From Lepidurus packardi (lineage: Eukaryota; Arthropoda; Branchiopoda; Notostraca; Triopsidae), in contig JAKZAN010000001.1 in the NCBI GenBank assembly GCA_023053545.1, positions 5,352,565 through 5,416,564 on the forward strand: a DNA stretch of 64,000 nucleotides, given 5' to 3'. Made by a program: the position numbers and the translations under genes. Below, one piece after another: positions 12,601 through 26,560 of this stretch. A model generated the notes under the pieces. The model did not search any database. It saw only the letters and a list, made by a program, of their open reading frames with translations, and had not been told where the DNA came from. Position 1 is the stretch's first letter, and the number at the start of each line of letters is the position of its first letter.

Positions 12601-15600
12601 TTTTTTACTTTCAAGTTTGGTTAAAAGATGCAAACGAATCAGCAGCTTGCGTATAAGAAAGTGAGAATGAAAAGTTGTGGCTTGGGAAAGGGGCCACGAT
12701 CTTCTTCGTTCTCTCGACTTGCCTTTCTCCATTGTTCTTCAAAGAATGCTTAAAAAGCGTCCTCCGCGTGTGCACCATTGTGTTCCTGGAGCTCCGAGGT
12801 CATAGAGAAAGGTCAACGAGAAACGAGATTGTGTTAAGAGATTCTTCTTCAGCTTCTGGGAGATGCTCGGTTGGGATGCTGTCCAGGTTCCTCAATTTCA
12901 TCCTGCTAATAAGCTTCTCTCCAAAACCCCAGCCACCGCTTTTTGCTTTTTCTTCTTTTTGTATACTGTCTATTTTAAAAGACTTGATAGGAATCGCAGA
13001 GTAGGCGGGGCATTTGAATAAGGTGTGAAGGGCTTTTTAGCTCTTATTAACTCTGCAACTTCCAACTAGGACTCCTTTCTCAGTACAGCAGTTCTTATCC
13101 TGTACCCATATTATAAAAAGACGAGAAAAAATGGCTAAAAAATACAATATGGAAAAGCTGATTTCTAGATGAGATGATACGGGCTGGAAAGGGTTTAATG
13201 AGAGGCGGAGATGAGCAGAAGCTTGTTTTCTCTTCGAGTAGAACTTGACGTCTTTTTTTTTTCGTTTTCAAGACAACTTAACTGCCACGCTATTATCATT
13301 TCATTGGAGTCGATGCCAGTAGTAAGAAACGAATTCAGCTTTGGGGTTTCTGGAATTATTGGGCTGTTAAAAAGGTTCCTCCGGTACCCACAACAACAAA
13401 AAAACACCAATCATTAGGTTGAAACTCGCCACTGTTCCTCTTTTTTATTCAAACTCGAATCGATTAGCCTGACGAGGATGTTTTGAACACATAAAAAGTA
13501 AAAAATAACAAAGATAGCTTAGGTAGGTGCGAAAAATGTTTCATTTATGTCATTTATTGATTGCGATCACAGCAAAACCTCAGAACCCGACTTTTTTTTT
13601 CTACCGAAAAAAACGCCTTTTTACCACGCTGGTTCTCCTCCATGTCTTTTGTGTATCGCGTGATAAAAGCCTGCTATGATAACCACAGTTTTGGGTAATG
13701 GGATGCGCCCGTTTTTTTATTTATTTATTATTGATGAGCACTAGCATTGGTAATAATAGTTGTAAGGCTTGCTGGGACACACGGCGGGATATTTGCAGAT
13801 TCCTGTTGGGTGAGGTCAGAAGGGGGTCCAAGCAGGAGGGCACTCCAGGGGGCGTGGCTGACTGCCCATATCCACCTCTTCATTTTATACACCACATTTG
13901 CCTTTTTCTTTATAGACCTATAATGTCGCCGTATAATTTTTTATTGTTATTTTTTTAGCTTTCCTCCAAGTTTTTTTTCTATTTTTCCTGGTCACCCCCC
14001 CCCCCCCTCCAGGCCTCTCCAGTTCTCTCTCTTCTCTGTGCGAGGTTTTGGGTTCCTATAGAAAGCTATAAAAATGGTGTATTATGAAATGGTGATAAGA
14101 AAAATCCCCATTGGAAGGAGCGGAAGAGGCAGATTAGCTCCCAAGTTATTTCATATGTGCATTCAGGGTGTAAAACGCCGGGGTTAATTGCTCATTGTGT
14201 GCTGAGCCTTCGAAGCACCCGCTTTTTTCGGGCTCAAAAAGGAGCAGCACCACAAGATGAGCGTCTGAGATTAAAAAATTGTTGGAACAATTTAGGTGTA
14301 AATGCAACCCTCCAGGCCTTTCCTGTTTCACTTTTGGTTGCCTGTTGGTTCTATTCCATATTTTTTTATTTTTTGGGATTATTACCATATGTCCTGTGTC
14401 TTGGATACTTTCTGTCTCTGGAAGGCTTCCTTAGGCTTTGCTGTATACTTGTGGCCAAGCAGGGGTTTTGTCGATGATATGGAGGCATGCGCATGCGCAT
14501 CAGGAGGGGAGCGTAACTTTTACACGAGTTAATGATGACTAATGAGGGAGTGCTTTGTTTGCATGCAACCTGCCATGTCTGGTTCCGTTCCATTTGTGCC
14601 CACTGGGTTGCTGGTTGGTTTATTTGGACTTTATTGAGGTTCCCTCACTCTACGTCGTTTTTTATGATTATTTTTCATTCTTGGATCTCTGAGATTTGAA
14701 ACCACCTCAACAAGATAAGGATTTGGCGGCGTTGGGCTCGTAAGTCATACTGTTTCGGTCATATTTTTATCTGCGTGTACCAGACTGTTCAAGATTTTCC
14801 AAGAGGAAGACAGCCGAGAAATATGATGGAAGATATTGATGGAAGGGAGAGATACGGGCCGGGTTTATACACGGATCTAGCCCGCGGCGTTTTATAGCCC
14901 CTACACGATCATCATCAAACCACTATCATCATTATAAAACGTCATCAGCCTCCGCAATCATGAAAAGCTCTTGCCGGCGTTGACCAGTTGCGGTTGCTCG
15001 CTCGGTCTAATAGTAAAAACTTCCCGAGTGACTAAAAAAAGTTAACTAGACGGGGTATAGACAATAGTACCAAACAAAAGTTGTCACTTTCCACCGCATG
15101 GAAAACGGATTGGCAATTAACACTGCTCGAATAGGAACGTTTTCTCAGCGTAGCAGAGTTTTCACCTAATGATCTACGAGATTTTGTTGTTTCTTTTTTA
15201 TTTACAAAATAAGTTTTAAAAAAAGAGAAGAGCGCTAGACCTCTACGTTCAAGTTTAATTAAGCTGTAACTTATTCCAAGTTGGAAAACGAAAACGTCAG
15301 CTAACGCGAGAAAGGCAATAAAAAAGAAAACGAACAGGTCCATGCATATACAGGTCTATTAGTGAATATTGTGAGCTTGGGAAATGAGGGGAAACGCACA
15401 CGCCCCCTTGTTGGTGCGGGCGAGATGCTTGTTCCCGATTTGCATACGCTGCATTCCCCTGTGTTACAAGATGATGAAAATAAGGTGATTGAGATGTGTT
15501 GCAGTGTGTATGGACGGGTCCTTTTAATGCTCCAGCCTCGGCGTTGTAGAGCGTTGCTCAGCCCCAGCCAAAAGAAGAAAAAGCAAGAGAGAGAAAGAGA

Positions 15601-18600
15601 GAGGCAACATAAGAGAGGAGAGAAGAGAGAGGGAGGGAGGTAATCAAGGCCGGGCATCTAACGCGAGATTACTAATGCTTGTTCTCTACCCGACTTGACT
15701 TGGAACTCGACTGGCTAGGACTCGAAGTCGTCCCGGATATAACTCTGTACGCAAAACAGCCAAACCCGTAACTTGGTATTTTTTTTAAAGATGTATATGT
15801 ATGGATTCGTAAACAGACTCATTACTGCAACTAGCAATCCCGGATCTGGAGCAGAAAGGATGTACCTCAATCTGCACTTTAGCTCCACCTAGGTTTATGC
15901 AAAACGGGACGAAAGAGGGAAAAGAAATGGGAGTGGGGGAATCCCCATTTTTTGTTTCGCTTGAAATATACTTTTGGTTATTATTATTTTTTTCTTGACT
16001 AGGTATTGGGTCTGAGACAAGTGATAGACAAGGTGACAAGGAGCTTTTCAATCAAGGCGTTTGCATATGCAATGAAGGAAGGCAGCGGAGAGCACCTTGG
16101 CGTGACTTATGCTCGTAATTCTTAAACCGCTCGTTTCTCGCACAACAGACTTGACCCTTCGTTTAAGCTTTTTTTTATTTATGGCGACCATGTTAATGGA
16201 GCGGTTTGAAAGCCCTTTGCGCTCTGGCTGTACGGAGTTGAAGCGAACAAGGCAAGATAGGACGCGAACATTGAGGCGAAAAGGGGCGATTATCAATCAC
16301 CGACATTCCTTTTTAATTTTCGCGCCCTAAGCCATAATGTATGCACATGCTTATTGGCTTGCCGTATAAAATTTTACCCAATCTAGTTATCTCGGGTAAT
16401 AAATTTCTCATCTTTTACGGGTCACAAGTCTCGGTTTTCATAGCGGATTGCTTTATTCGTTAATAGAGCGTCCAATTCTGTTTGCATATTTTGACCTGTC
16501 TTTTTAGTTATGGTTCGTTTCAAAGATCTCCGATCCCCAATCTTTTTTTTTCTTGTTATTATTTTCTATTTGATTTAGTTTGCAACCTCATCATTTACAG
16601 CTTTTTTTAACCCCCTTCTATATAGGCCATGAACGGATTCCTGATGATGCTCACACAAAGCGGGAAACTTTTATACATCTCGGATAATGCTGCAGAATAT
16701 TTGGGACATTCTATGGTAAGTCCAGTTTTAAATTCTTTTCTTGAAATTACAGGATTCTTTATTCTTCAATTAAAAAAGGGAATATGCAAAGTGGTAAAGA
16801 CGGGGCATACTGTATCTGAAGAACGTTTTCTTAATGTCTCGAGTGTTATAAAAGTCCTAAAGCATTAAAAGAAGGTTTCCCACGATCCGATTTTTTCCGG
16901 GAACTAACCCAACTTTTTATTTGGAGTTTGGTGCTGGGAAGACGAGGTAAAGATGCAGAAAGATATCTTCTCTGGCTTGCAAGTTCTCTGAGAACTATCC
17001 TTAAAGGCAGCTAGCACTAACTAGGTGCTATTGTTACTGGTTGGCGACGGCCTGCTGCACTTGCACCCAAAAGATCTCTTATATGTGTGCGCACAAGGCC
17101 GGAACGCGCGATGACTTTGTATACGTCGCGGAGCTCGCCTCAGAAGAAAATCCCCCTAAAAATAAAGGTAAAAAAAAAGAAAAACTTAGAGAAAGAAGAA
17201 AACCCCCAAAGAGTTTACAAGTACTGTTATAACTAGCCACTCCTTCACCAGTTTGTTCCTTTTTTGTATCTTATTTCTTTTGGTCTTTAGCTGTCACCAG
17301 GAAGCATGAGGAGGCAGATGTATTCTAATTCTTTTGGTTATGGTAAAAACCTATAAGTTGCATATATATAAATTCCATCATAAAGCGGCTTATGTGTATA
17401 AAAAGTCTCGGGGAAAAGGTTCCGGCCCAGTGCGCAACACTGTGACTTTTATTATAATGAGGCAAGGTACCTTCTGATTCGAGGCATGGATGCTGATTTG
17501 TTTGGTCTTTTTCTCCTGAGTATATTTTTCGTTCAGGGTTATTTTTTATTTCTTTATTTTTTCAGTTTAGGACTTTTTCTTGAGCTTCAGAGGGCCAACA
17601 GAGTCCAAAAGAAGTTCAAGGAATCAAAATAAGACCTTGCCTCTTTGGCAGCAAATGGTTTATTTTTCTCATCAACAATGTTCTAGTCATGAAAGAGAAA
17701 ACTGCGAAATGTCTTTATCTAACCTAGTACAAAAGCTTTAGACAAGGTGTGACATGCGCACTATTGCAATGGCGCGCACCTGGTGCTTAAAAGCAGAGCT
17801 CGGGTTTCTTTTCAAAACCCCAAACCCTTTAAAAGAATAGAAGTGTACTGTAGCAGACCATGCTGGGAATGAAGACAAATTTAGTCATGATTCTTAGACA
17901 TGTACTAGCTTCGTAGCCTCCCCTGTTTTAATTCTTTGGGTTTTCTGGGGCGCGAATCTGATGTCACTTTATCGCTGTTTTATGTGCCTCGCAAACTGCG
18001 GTTTAACAGTCCATAAAGCCCACACTTATGATGGGAAAATACAATTTCTGATGATCATTTCAAGCTGGGAAAGTTGAAAAGTAGGCGTGGTTCCTGTTAT
18101 TCAACTCACCTCGTCTCGCTATGTCAGTAAACAACTAAAAAAACTGCGATGTGGTTTTTTGCCGAACGACACATTTGCTGTGCATTTTTACATCCGCCTA
18201 TACGTACCGTTTTAAGAAGGGGGCGTTGTTTGTTGATTCTCGATTCCTTTTGGTGTTGAGTTCGATCGAGAGTAATGAGGGTGCCCCGTATGGCGTTTGT
18301 AAATCAGAGCCGCGCAAAGTTTCTTTGTCTGTCTATATTCAAAGGCTGTTATAAATTCTTCCATCAACTATTGCTCGCCCCTTTTGTCCAGGACGGACAG
18401 CAGACACCATCAGTCCTGGCATAACTTGCCAGACAAACTCAGGATGAGGAGGGACGTCTTCTAGGTTGCTTTTTAAGGGGCGGCTCAGTTGAGGTGGGTG
18501 GATGATGATTGCTTATGGTTTGATTAACAATGCCCTTTTTCCTACAGCTCTTTCCGAGAGGAGAAGAGAGCTGCCTGTGTGGATGGATGGATGAATGTGT

Positions 18601-21600
18601 GCGACCTGTTCGTTTATATAAGCCTCAGCCAACTCTGCATTACCTCGGCACCGCCGACGTTGTCTGTTCTCTCGCCTGCCTTGGCTTATGTGTTAGGTTA
18701 TATAGCTTGTAAGTTTTTCCCCCAGCGTGATTATCACAGACAGGCATCAGAGCAAGCCATTTACTTTTTTCGAACCACAAAAGGTTGTTCCCACCAACAC
18801 TTATCGAAGCTTTTATTTATTTGAAAAGAACTCGCGAAAATCCCGAGTCGAGAATTCCATGCACGCTTTTTTAAAAACAGCAAGAGAAACAAAGAAAGGA
18901 GGAAAATAAAAGCAATTCGACAGATATAGGAGGAAGCTAAAGGAGTCCCTTTCTTTCTAATAAGAATATAAAAAAAAAATTTCCATAAAAGAGGTCTGTG
19001 CTTGTTTGTGAATGAAGATGCAAGCGAAGTAGAAGAAGGCTCCATGGAGGTGCCAAGATGGATGAGGCATTATGCGCTAGTGTCCCGGATCCTCCGTGGT
19101 TTGTTGCTGGCTGATACTCTTTTCTCTCCATGCAGAGCCACATATAGAGAGCTTTGACTGCATAAAGGACCATAAATCTTTTTTTTCCAAGCTGAGGAAC
19201 CGTTCGTGGAGTTTATATCTGAAGATGAGGATTTGCTCTACAAGCACCCCATGGAGGGGCGTGTCTTTTTGTAAAAATAGCTAACATAGGCGGAGTTTTC
19301 AAAAGATTTCGTTTTTGCAGGATTCATTAAGTTTATGTATGATGTTTTACAAGCGGGAGGACTTGAGCAATAGGAGAAAGAGCAAGAGAGCGCGAAAGAA
19401 TAAGAGAGCGAGACGACATGGTGTCTTATCTAGTTCTAGATATACATAACACAACATCCCGCCGAAACAAAGGACTCGAGAGCAGCAGTATTTTTTTGCA
19501 TAACGAAAAGTGGTCCTCGCTTAGATGGGAAGAGCGTGAGAAAGTTAGGGAGAGCATAGCCCCAGGGAGTGAGTCTGATGGTAGGATAAGCCTGCAAGGA
19601 ATGGGACACCCATGGTCTTAAAAAAAGTATATGTTCTTTTGCTGGGATATGTCTGGGATACATACATAGTTTTGGATATAATCATGCAAACCAAAGCAAA
19701 TTCATCATTGATTGACAAAATAGACAAATGGTGGGGAATGCTTAAATTGTGGGGTTAAGAAGAGTCCAGAGATGAACACTTGTTTTTTATTACAAATCTT
19801 TTCGGTGCACATGGGTATTTTGCATAATTTGCCATGGTTCCGTTTGCTAGGTAAAAGAGGATGGGTTTTTGGAGTTTGGGAAGGGATAGAAGATCATGAG
19901 AGATGCATCGACGAGATGATGTCTGGTGTAAAAAGTACCCAACAAGCGCATACAGCAAGGACTATGATTAGTAAGGGGCAAATCATGGGGCAGGTGTTTC
20001 TGAGATAAAGGTTACGACCCGGTATGTTTGATTTATGACCTTTATAAACCGTACTTTTCCTTTTGTGATATTGTAAGAATTGGATTTCTAAAATTTCGGA
20101 CACATTAAATAGAATGTGGGGGAATGGTTTCTTGCTTTCGTTTCGGGGTTTTTGTAGGAAGATTTGCTGATCCATGGCGATTCAGTTTATGATATGATTG
20201 ACAAGCAAGACCATGCCGCTGTACAAGCCGAGTTAAGTAGGGCGGTAACACTCCATGGACACGCCCTGCTAGGGCATTCCCACCAAAGTACCAGCGCAGA
20301 CATGGACCCCAACGATACCCGGCTATTCCTGTGCCGCATGAATGTGTCCCGGAATGCGCGAAGACAGATGCGTTTTGGAGATCAGAAGGTATGTATTTTA
20401 ATTTATTTTCGTGCATACGAATTGTATCAAAGATTGGAAAATTGAGATTGAGATGAAATGAAATGAATGTTCTGAATTGGAAACCACGCCTTGAATGTTT
20501 CCCCTATTTTTCTTTTCTAAGGAAGGGATATAGGAAGCTTTTGTCGTAACACGTGGTTTGAGATACTTTTCAGGTTCCCGTCTATTATCCGTGCAGTTTG
20601 ATAGATGTGGTATTTTTAGAGCATTGACCTCGCCTTAAAATTTTTTTCGGTATGTTGTATTGGTTTCGCTTGGCGTCATTCTTTTGGCTGTGTAATTAGA
20701 AACCAGCGCATACACAACGAAGTCAATTTTCCTAAACTAGATACTGATTTGTATGAAAGAATATGAATGTGTGCAGCAGAGCGTGGTGCCCATGTTACAG
20801 GCTTTGTCTTTCCAAATTCTCCGACTGCAAGAATGTGAGGTGACTTTATCCAAGCCATCTTAAACTTAGCGACCTTTCTTCGTGTGTTCCACTTTAGCTT
20901 GTTCAATCTGATTTCCCTTACAATGACCCACGTTGGAAGAATGAATGATTTGCAATAACTAGAGTTGGCTGGATTGAGCTGCAAAATTACTGAATTGAAA
21001 TTGCTATTCATACAATTGTTAAATCTAAGTGAATTGTTCAATTGGCATGGCAATTTCTGTAAACTCACTGAATGAATTATAGTCTCGTATGTTTATTTGC
21101 ATGTCATAAACTTAATTTAATTTATTTGCATAGGTGATTTTGGTTGAAGGCAAGTTCGCATCTTTTCTACCTTTATGCTCCCGGAACGAACCTGTATTGG
21201 TGGGGGTGTGCACGCCAGTAGCCATGCCTGAGACACGCGAATGTGTGGTCCAAGGAGCTACCAATATGTTCACGTCACATCACTCTATGGACATGACCAT
21301 TACCACAATCGATACCAAGTATGTTTTTTTTTCGCATCCGTTTGAGAAAAAAGTATGCAATTAGAAGAAATTCGATCAAGACTCTTAAGGATTGCATGTT
21401 CAAAGTAGGAGGATAAGCCACGCCTCCTTTTATAGCTCCCTCCAAAGTAACGGAGCGCTGTCCGTCTTCACATCGTGGAAGAATAGCGTCTTTTGATGCA
21501 GGTGAAGGTCAGCACACATCCGTGATGCGTGCATGGCTTGATCCACTTGCATTGCCTTTTACCACCACTTAACGAAACCCTATGTTTCCTGCCATCCTAG

Positions 21601-22804
21601 CGGTTGTGTACTGTATAAACCGTCTACCTTCTTTAATATAAGGAAGCCTCCAAAGTTCAGAAATAGGGGGCGTGGCTGTGAAAGAGATCATCTAAATAAT
21701 CTCAGGAGTCAAAGATCAAGGCGAGTTCAAACACCTAGGGAAAAAAAGAAAACAAAAGTTTTGTTACCGGATCAAAGGTCAGGTAATTTCCCTAGGTTAA
21801 TTTAAAAGCTGCTCCTCTTCTTATAATGTTTTTGCGAGGTTAACAAAATGGTCTGAGCATGAACGTGAACCAGACTAAAACAAAGCTTGATTAAAAGCTG
21901 GTGGCCATCTCGATCGCCTAGATCCCACTCCATTACCAAGCAGGCCAGCCACAGCATAGCCACACAGCAACACAAGGTCACACACCTTTCCATTGTAGAC
22001 CTCCCCCTTCTTCTTCCTCCTTATTCCATGGAAGCCCAAGTTCCGGTTACGTTTTTTTGGGGGCGGACATTTCGTGTACTAGTCGTACTCCATTCCCTCG
22101 ACAAAAGCACACATACAATAAAAGCCTGAAAAAAAGTCGCTACATCTTATAAGAGATCCCGTTTGATCTTCGCATCCTTCGATTCCGCAGCCAGTCAGAG
22201 GCTTAATGGGACCTCACGTTATCGCTTAGCTACTCTCAAGGGGAAGAATAGGTATAGGAGTCAAGTTTCATGCCGCCACCGACATCCGTCATGGAAGGGC
22301 TACTACGTGTTTTTGTGAAATAGAACTTGTCAGATCCCGGATGACTGTAGCCTTGATGTGGATGGCCGAACGAACCGGGTGGAGAGAACTCGCAAACGCG
22401 GCGAGTTTTCAGCTTGGGGAATACCAAGTCGTTCATCAGGGCATCAGGAGGAGGCGAGAGGGACAGCCAAAAGACCAACACTCTTTTCTCTTTTACAGAG
22501 CTCGGCTTATGTGTGGGTGGTGGTGCCCAAGCGAAAGGGGAGAAAAGGGGTGACCGCCCACCCGGAATTACTCACTTGCGCTTACCTGCCTCGGTCATTT
22601 CATTTTCGGCTATTAAATTAAGTCAAACGAAAAATAGCGGAAGGCGAAAAAATAGCGGAGCTAGTAAGCCATAAGTATAGTGCATGTACGTGGGTATCTG
22701 TGGCCCCAGGTGGTTTCTCGAATAGAAAAGATACAGACCGAAGGAGCTCGCAAAGCGAGAGAGAGAAAGAGCCGCACAGGAAGCAAAAGAGAGACAGAGA
22801 GTGG

Positions 22805-22884
<80 letters not shown>

Positions 22885-24653
22885 GAGAGGGACAAAGGAA
22901 GTCTGGCTTTTTGGTTTGATAAATGGCGCTAATTTGTCTTGTCCTTTTCTTTTTATAGTGGGGAATTTTATTTGGGCTATAGCCACGAAGAATTAATTGG
23001 TGTGTCTTGGTATCAACTCCTGCACTGGGACCATGCGCGAGAAGCCCAAGCGAAACATCGGATGGGTAGCATTTCTATTTTTCTAAATTTGGCTTCCCTA
23101 TAGTGGTCATTTCTCAAAACGTTCCTGTTTTATAGTGACCCAGTCGGAGCAAGAACGGTCTTGTATTGTCCTTTTGCGGTTGCAGTGCCGAAATGGAACA
23201 TGGCTATGGGTTCACACTGTTTTGCAAGTCAAAGAAGCTTCGGATCCCGCGCAAGCGCCTTTTATCGTTGCCACCAATCAAGTTTTAACCGAGCGTGAAG
23301 CAGCTGTTATGCGAGTTAATTCTTGGTTGTATCACTACTATTTGGTGCATACCAAAGTCCAGTATGGGTTAGCTCCACCGTATGACAATCCACCTTCACG
23401 GGGGGTCTCTCCTTTCTACAGCCCTCAAGCGACGTCTTCGACCACGCCCACTCCGACCACGCCCTTGCCTAGCGGTAGTGGAGGAGCGAGCGCTTCTCTC
23501 ACTTCCATTTTCCAACCTCACGCTCATTTGCTCTCTTCACCTCATCATCATTATCATCATCCACATTTAGCGAATTCAATCCTAGAGAATTCGCCCCTGT
23601 CCTCTACTCCGTATCTGTCGTTCACTGCATTGCATTCACCCCAGCAAGCTAGTAGCGCTGGTGGCCTGGGCTTTCCGCATAATGGCGGAAGCAATGTATC
23701 AGCCACCGCGCCTGCGCATCATGTAACTCAATACTCGTTCACTTCCTCGCCCGGCACGTACCAACATTTGAGTTCAGCCCCTTCCGAGCGAGGCTTACTG
23801 CCAAACAATCCTGCCATGACACCGCTAGTTTCACCTGACGGTTTGCCCCGTACTTTACCCTTGTTGCCTCTTGCCCCTTCCCCTTCGCCAGTCGGCGTGA
23901 AACGCAAATGGGAAGCTTTAGGGGGAGAACTGCCTATTCATTCCTACCACCCTAGGCCGAAACGGTCAAAAAGCGAAGCTTGGAACTCGTGGCAGTTTCC
24001 CTACGACAGTCCAGAGCCTTCTGGTGACGAAGATACATTTCCAGTGGTTCCTTGTTTTAATAGACAGGATGACAACGCAGGAGGCGTGATCGTAGCTACT
24101 CATCGAACTGCCTTAACCTTCTCTCCTAGAAGGTCGTCCAAAACTGCATCTTTGACATATTCGTCATCATCGAACTCCATGGCCTGGCCAGTAAGTGTGC
24201 CATCGCCTTCGCCTCAGCGAGTGCCTGATACGGATAACATGACAGCTTGGACGCTGCCAGTACCTCAAGCGTCACCTCCATGTTTGCTTACCCCAGCAGC
24301 TACCCCTACTCCCACCTACATGTCTTTGAACCACCCCAGGGATGTCGCTCCTGATACTAACATGAGTACCGAGCCTCGACTGGAGAACCAAGAGATATTA
24401 GATACTTCTTGGCTCAGTCTATGGGTACCACGTCTTTCTGACGAGGCAGTGCCTCCATCACCCTCCGAATCTCCACCTCCAGGTTTGTTTATGACTTTTT
24501 CTTTGATCACGTCTCTAACAATAAATCATTATTTTCACTAAATGTTTAATGAAGTACTCTTTAATTAATTAAGGAACAAAAACTCAATTTTGGTTTAATT
24601 TTCAATTGTATGTTGTTGTTTTCATAGGAATGCTACCTGAACCGTCTCAGTAG
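9642..24653 (+). CDS. dys: Dysfusion/NPAS4-class bHLH-PAS transcription factor (5' exon missing)
   Basis: Nuclear transcription factor of the dysfusion (NPAS4) subfamily, which dimerises with the Tango/ARNT protein. Exons: 9642-9823, 12045-12208, 16626-16715, 20158-20388, 21134-21318, 22959-23065, 23136-24482 and 24628-24653. All phases agree and give about 776 residues after the unknown first exon. The first listed exon is the bHLH, with the subfamily signature STKGASKLRRDLINAEI and then LRDLLPLP. PAS-A follows (GFLMMLTQSGKLLYISDN; GHSMEDLLIHGDSVYDMID). PAS-B spans 21134-23300 (YSHEELIGVSWYQLLHWDH; NGTWLWVHTVLQVK). The C-terminal ~400 residues are low-complexity, rich in Ser, Pro, Thr and His, as expected of a transactivation region. 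The stop codon lies in a tiny last exon ending MLPEPSQ. Introns of 2-4 kb contrast with the 50-100 bp introns of the neighbouring genes. Confidence 0.93.
13996..14009 (+). repeat. Poly-C tract
   Basis: A run of about 14 C residues lies within the second long intron of the dysfusion gene. It is a simple homopolymer and a likely site of sequencing or assembly length error. Confidence 0.7.
22810..22881 (+). repeat. (GA)n microsatellite
   Basis: An almost pure GA dinucleotide run of about 70 bp in the dysfusion intron, roughly 80 bp before the exon at 22959. It is flanked by more degenerate GA-rich sequence from about 22755. Long open frames on both strands here (RERERE or SLSLSL) are by-products of the repeat. 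GA repeats bind GAGA-type factors in insects, but no role is shown here. Confidence 0.95.
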
Positions 24654-25571
24654 AAGACCCAAGCTACCCCATGTATGGCATATTGCCAACTAAATTAATA
24701 CTGTGGTCCATCGCCCGTTGATCCTGTTACCCGGTTTTAAATCTGTTTTGTGCGTCCGCGATAATTCTAACCTTAATATTTCAGCTCTTTTGGGTGAGGG
24801 TTTTCTTTGCTAGCAATAACAGTTTTAATTTTTCGCCTGAAATTTGTGAAACAATCCCTTTGTTTTTGGTGCAATAATGAGAGGGAGTGGTGTCTGATAA
24901 GACCCACCTCTGTCCCATCCAATGGTGTCTTTCCATACTCGCGTTGTGCATTTACTGAAGTTTTTGGTAGATTTTTTTTTTCATATAGAGTTTATTATAG
25001 TGTAAGAGAAAGCGTTGTTTGTTGTACTCGTTTATGAATCCTGCCTGGTTGGTCGTATTTTTTATGTGCAAAATATCCTCGGTCCAGATCTCCCGTCCAG
25101 GCTGGCCATGCCCACCTTTCCCGTAGGTTGTGTATCACGTCCGTTCCAAATGACAGTGCATTTTTAAAACAAAAAATCCTTTACTCTTTTTTTGTTTTGT
25201 TTTTTTCCTTTTTGTAAGTCTACTATGTGCAATAATGCATGATAAGACAAGTTCTTTTTGTGGTTTTTAGGTTCCTGTATTCTTTATGTGTGCTTGTTAG
25301 TGTATGTCCTGGGGTAGTGTCTTTTTTTCAGGCTAATGTTTCCGTGAGCTCGTAGAACCGCGTGTTGTTTGTGTGTCATATAACAAGTGTTCAGATTCAC
25401 AAATGTTATCCTTTGACAAAGACAGGAAAAAATAAGATCAATTTTCGATAAGGAAAACCTTGTTCATTTGTATACCCGAAACTGATGGGATCTTTCTTTT
25501 TATTCGTCGCCTTTCTGTTAAGTCCTTTCCTTTCTTTTTGTAAACTTAATTTTTTTTACAACTAGCCTTAA
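24654..25571. other. Convergent 3' region between dys and TRMT61A
   Basis: T-rich sequence between the two stop codons, probably mostly the 3' UTR of the dysfusion gene. No other exon or RNA gene was recognised. Confidence 0.5.
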
Positions 25572-26560
25572 TTATACAAGGGTCGTTGATGCCGATGTCG
25601 CTTGTGGCGGCCACGTGGCGAACGTCAAATAACCGGTGTGTCCAGCCATTTTTAACGGCGCTAACGCCGTGCGAAATGACGTTGGCTGTGCTGAGGGATT
25701 GTCCGATGCAAGTGAGAAGGAGATGAGTTCACTGGCCGGAATCGTGGTGGTCTTCACCTGGAGTTCTCTTTGCAAACATTCCATAGTGGCTAAATGCACA
25801 AAACCTGCTTGTTGTAAAGCGGAAGCTGTCCGCTGGACTTGCTCCAGACACGGTGAGAATGAACAAAGACGTCCGCCTTCCGGCTTGAGGACTTGAAGGA
25901 CCCACGGAATTGCTGACCAAGGACTCGGCAAATCCAAGAACACAGCATCGGCTACGGGTGTTGGCATACCGAAACCTTCTTTGCAAACGTCTCTGTGAAG
26001 AGCCGTTACTACAGAAGATAAACCATGATAAAGGAATTCTTCTTGCGCTAACGAGACGCGTTGTTCGTGGAAATCAAAGGTGTGGACGTGCCCTTCAGGT
26101 GCTACTGTTCTAGCTAAGGCGTGAGTCAAAGAACCGCTTCCAGTACCTATAAAAGAGAAAACACAGTCAGATAATGTGTACAAAATTTAGAGAGTGAATG
26201 TTTACCCGATTCGACGACTACTTTGCCGGGTTGGAGGTCTAACTGCAGGATAATGAGGCTAATGTCAGGTGTGTAGAGGATTTGTGTTCTGTGAGGTAAT
26301 GTTATGGTCCATAATTCAGGAGTGGGATGGAGAACATGAGCCCAGCCTTTGCTTAAATGGACTTTACTGCCATAGAGTTTGCCGACCAAATCCATTACTT
26401 TCAAGGCACCATACACGGTTTGGAAAATATGTTCTACGTCCTGGCCTTTTCTACTTTTGATTGTTGGTGTTACTCGGATCGCGTACATGGAAATTACACT
26501 TACGTAGAGTATAACAGTATCCCCTTCTTCAACTTTTAACTTGGGAGTAGAGAAACTCAT
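25572..26560 (-). CDS. TRMT61A: tRNA (adenine(58)-N1)-methyltransferase catalytic subunit
   Basis: Catalytic subunit of the nuclear TRMT6/TRMT61A complex, which makes 1-methyladenosine at position 58 of tRNA. Two exons, 26560-26206 and 26146-25572, give 309 residues. Family landmarks are HVLHPTPELWTITLPHRTQI before the fold, the SAM-binding motif ESGTGSGSLTHAL formed across the splice junction, DAVFLDLPSPW, and LCSFSPCLEQVQRT, followed by the C-terminal HTGYLTFATW. The start was set at the ATG of MSFSTP, which aligns with the usual MSF start; an upstream in-frame codon would add nine unsupported residues. A GTAAGTG sequence inside exon 1 resembles a donor, but the frame runs through it and the length fits the family. 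The gene is divergent from the galectin gene. Confidence 0.95.

Noticed and set aside
14485-14500. GCATGCGCATGCGCATC alternating purine-pyrimidine palindrome
   Set aside because: It is short and could form Z-DNA or bind NRF-1-like factors, but there is no context or second copy to support a function.
22618-22996. Long open frames on both strands made of Arg-Glu or Ser-Leu repeats
   Set aside because: They are products of the (GA)n microsatellite, which has no stop codons in several frames. They lie inside a dysfusion intron.
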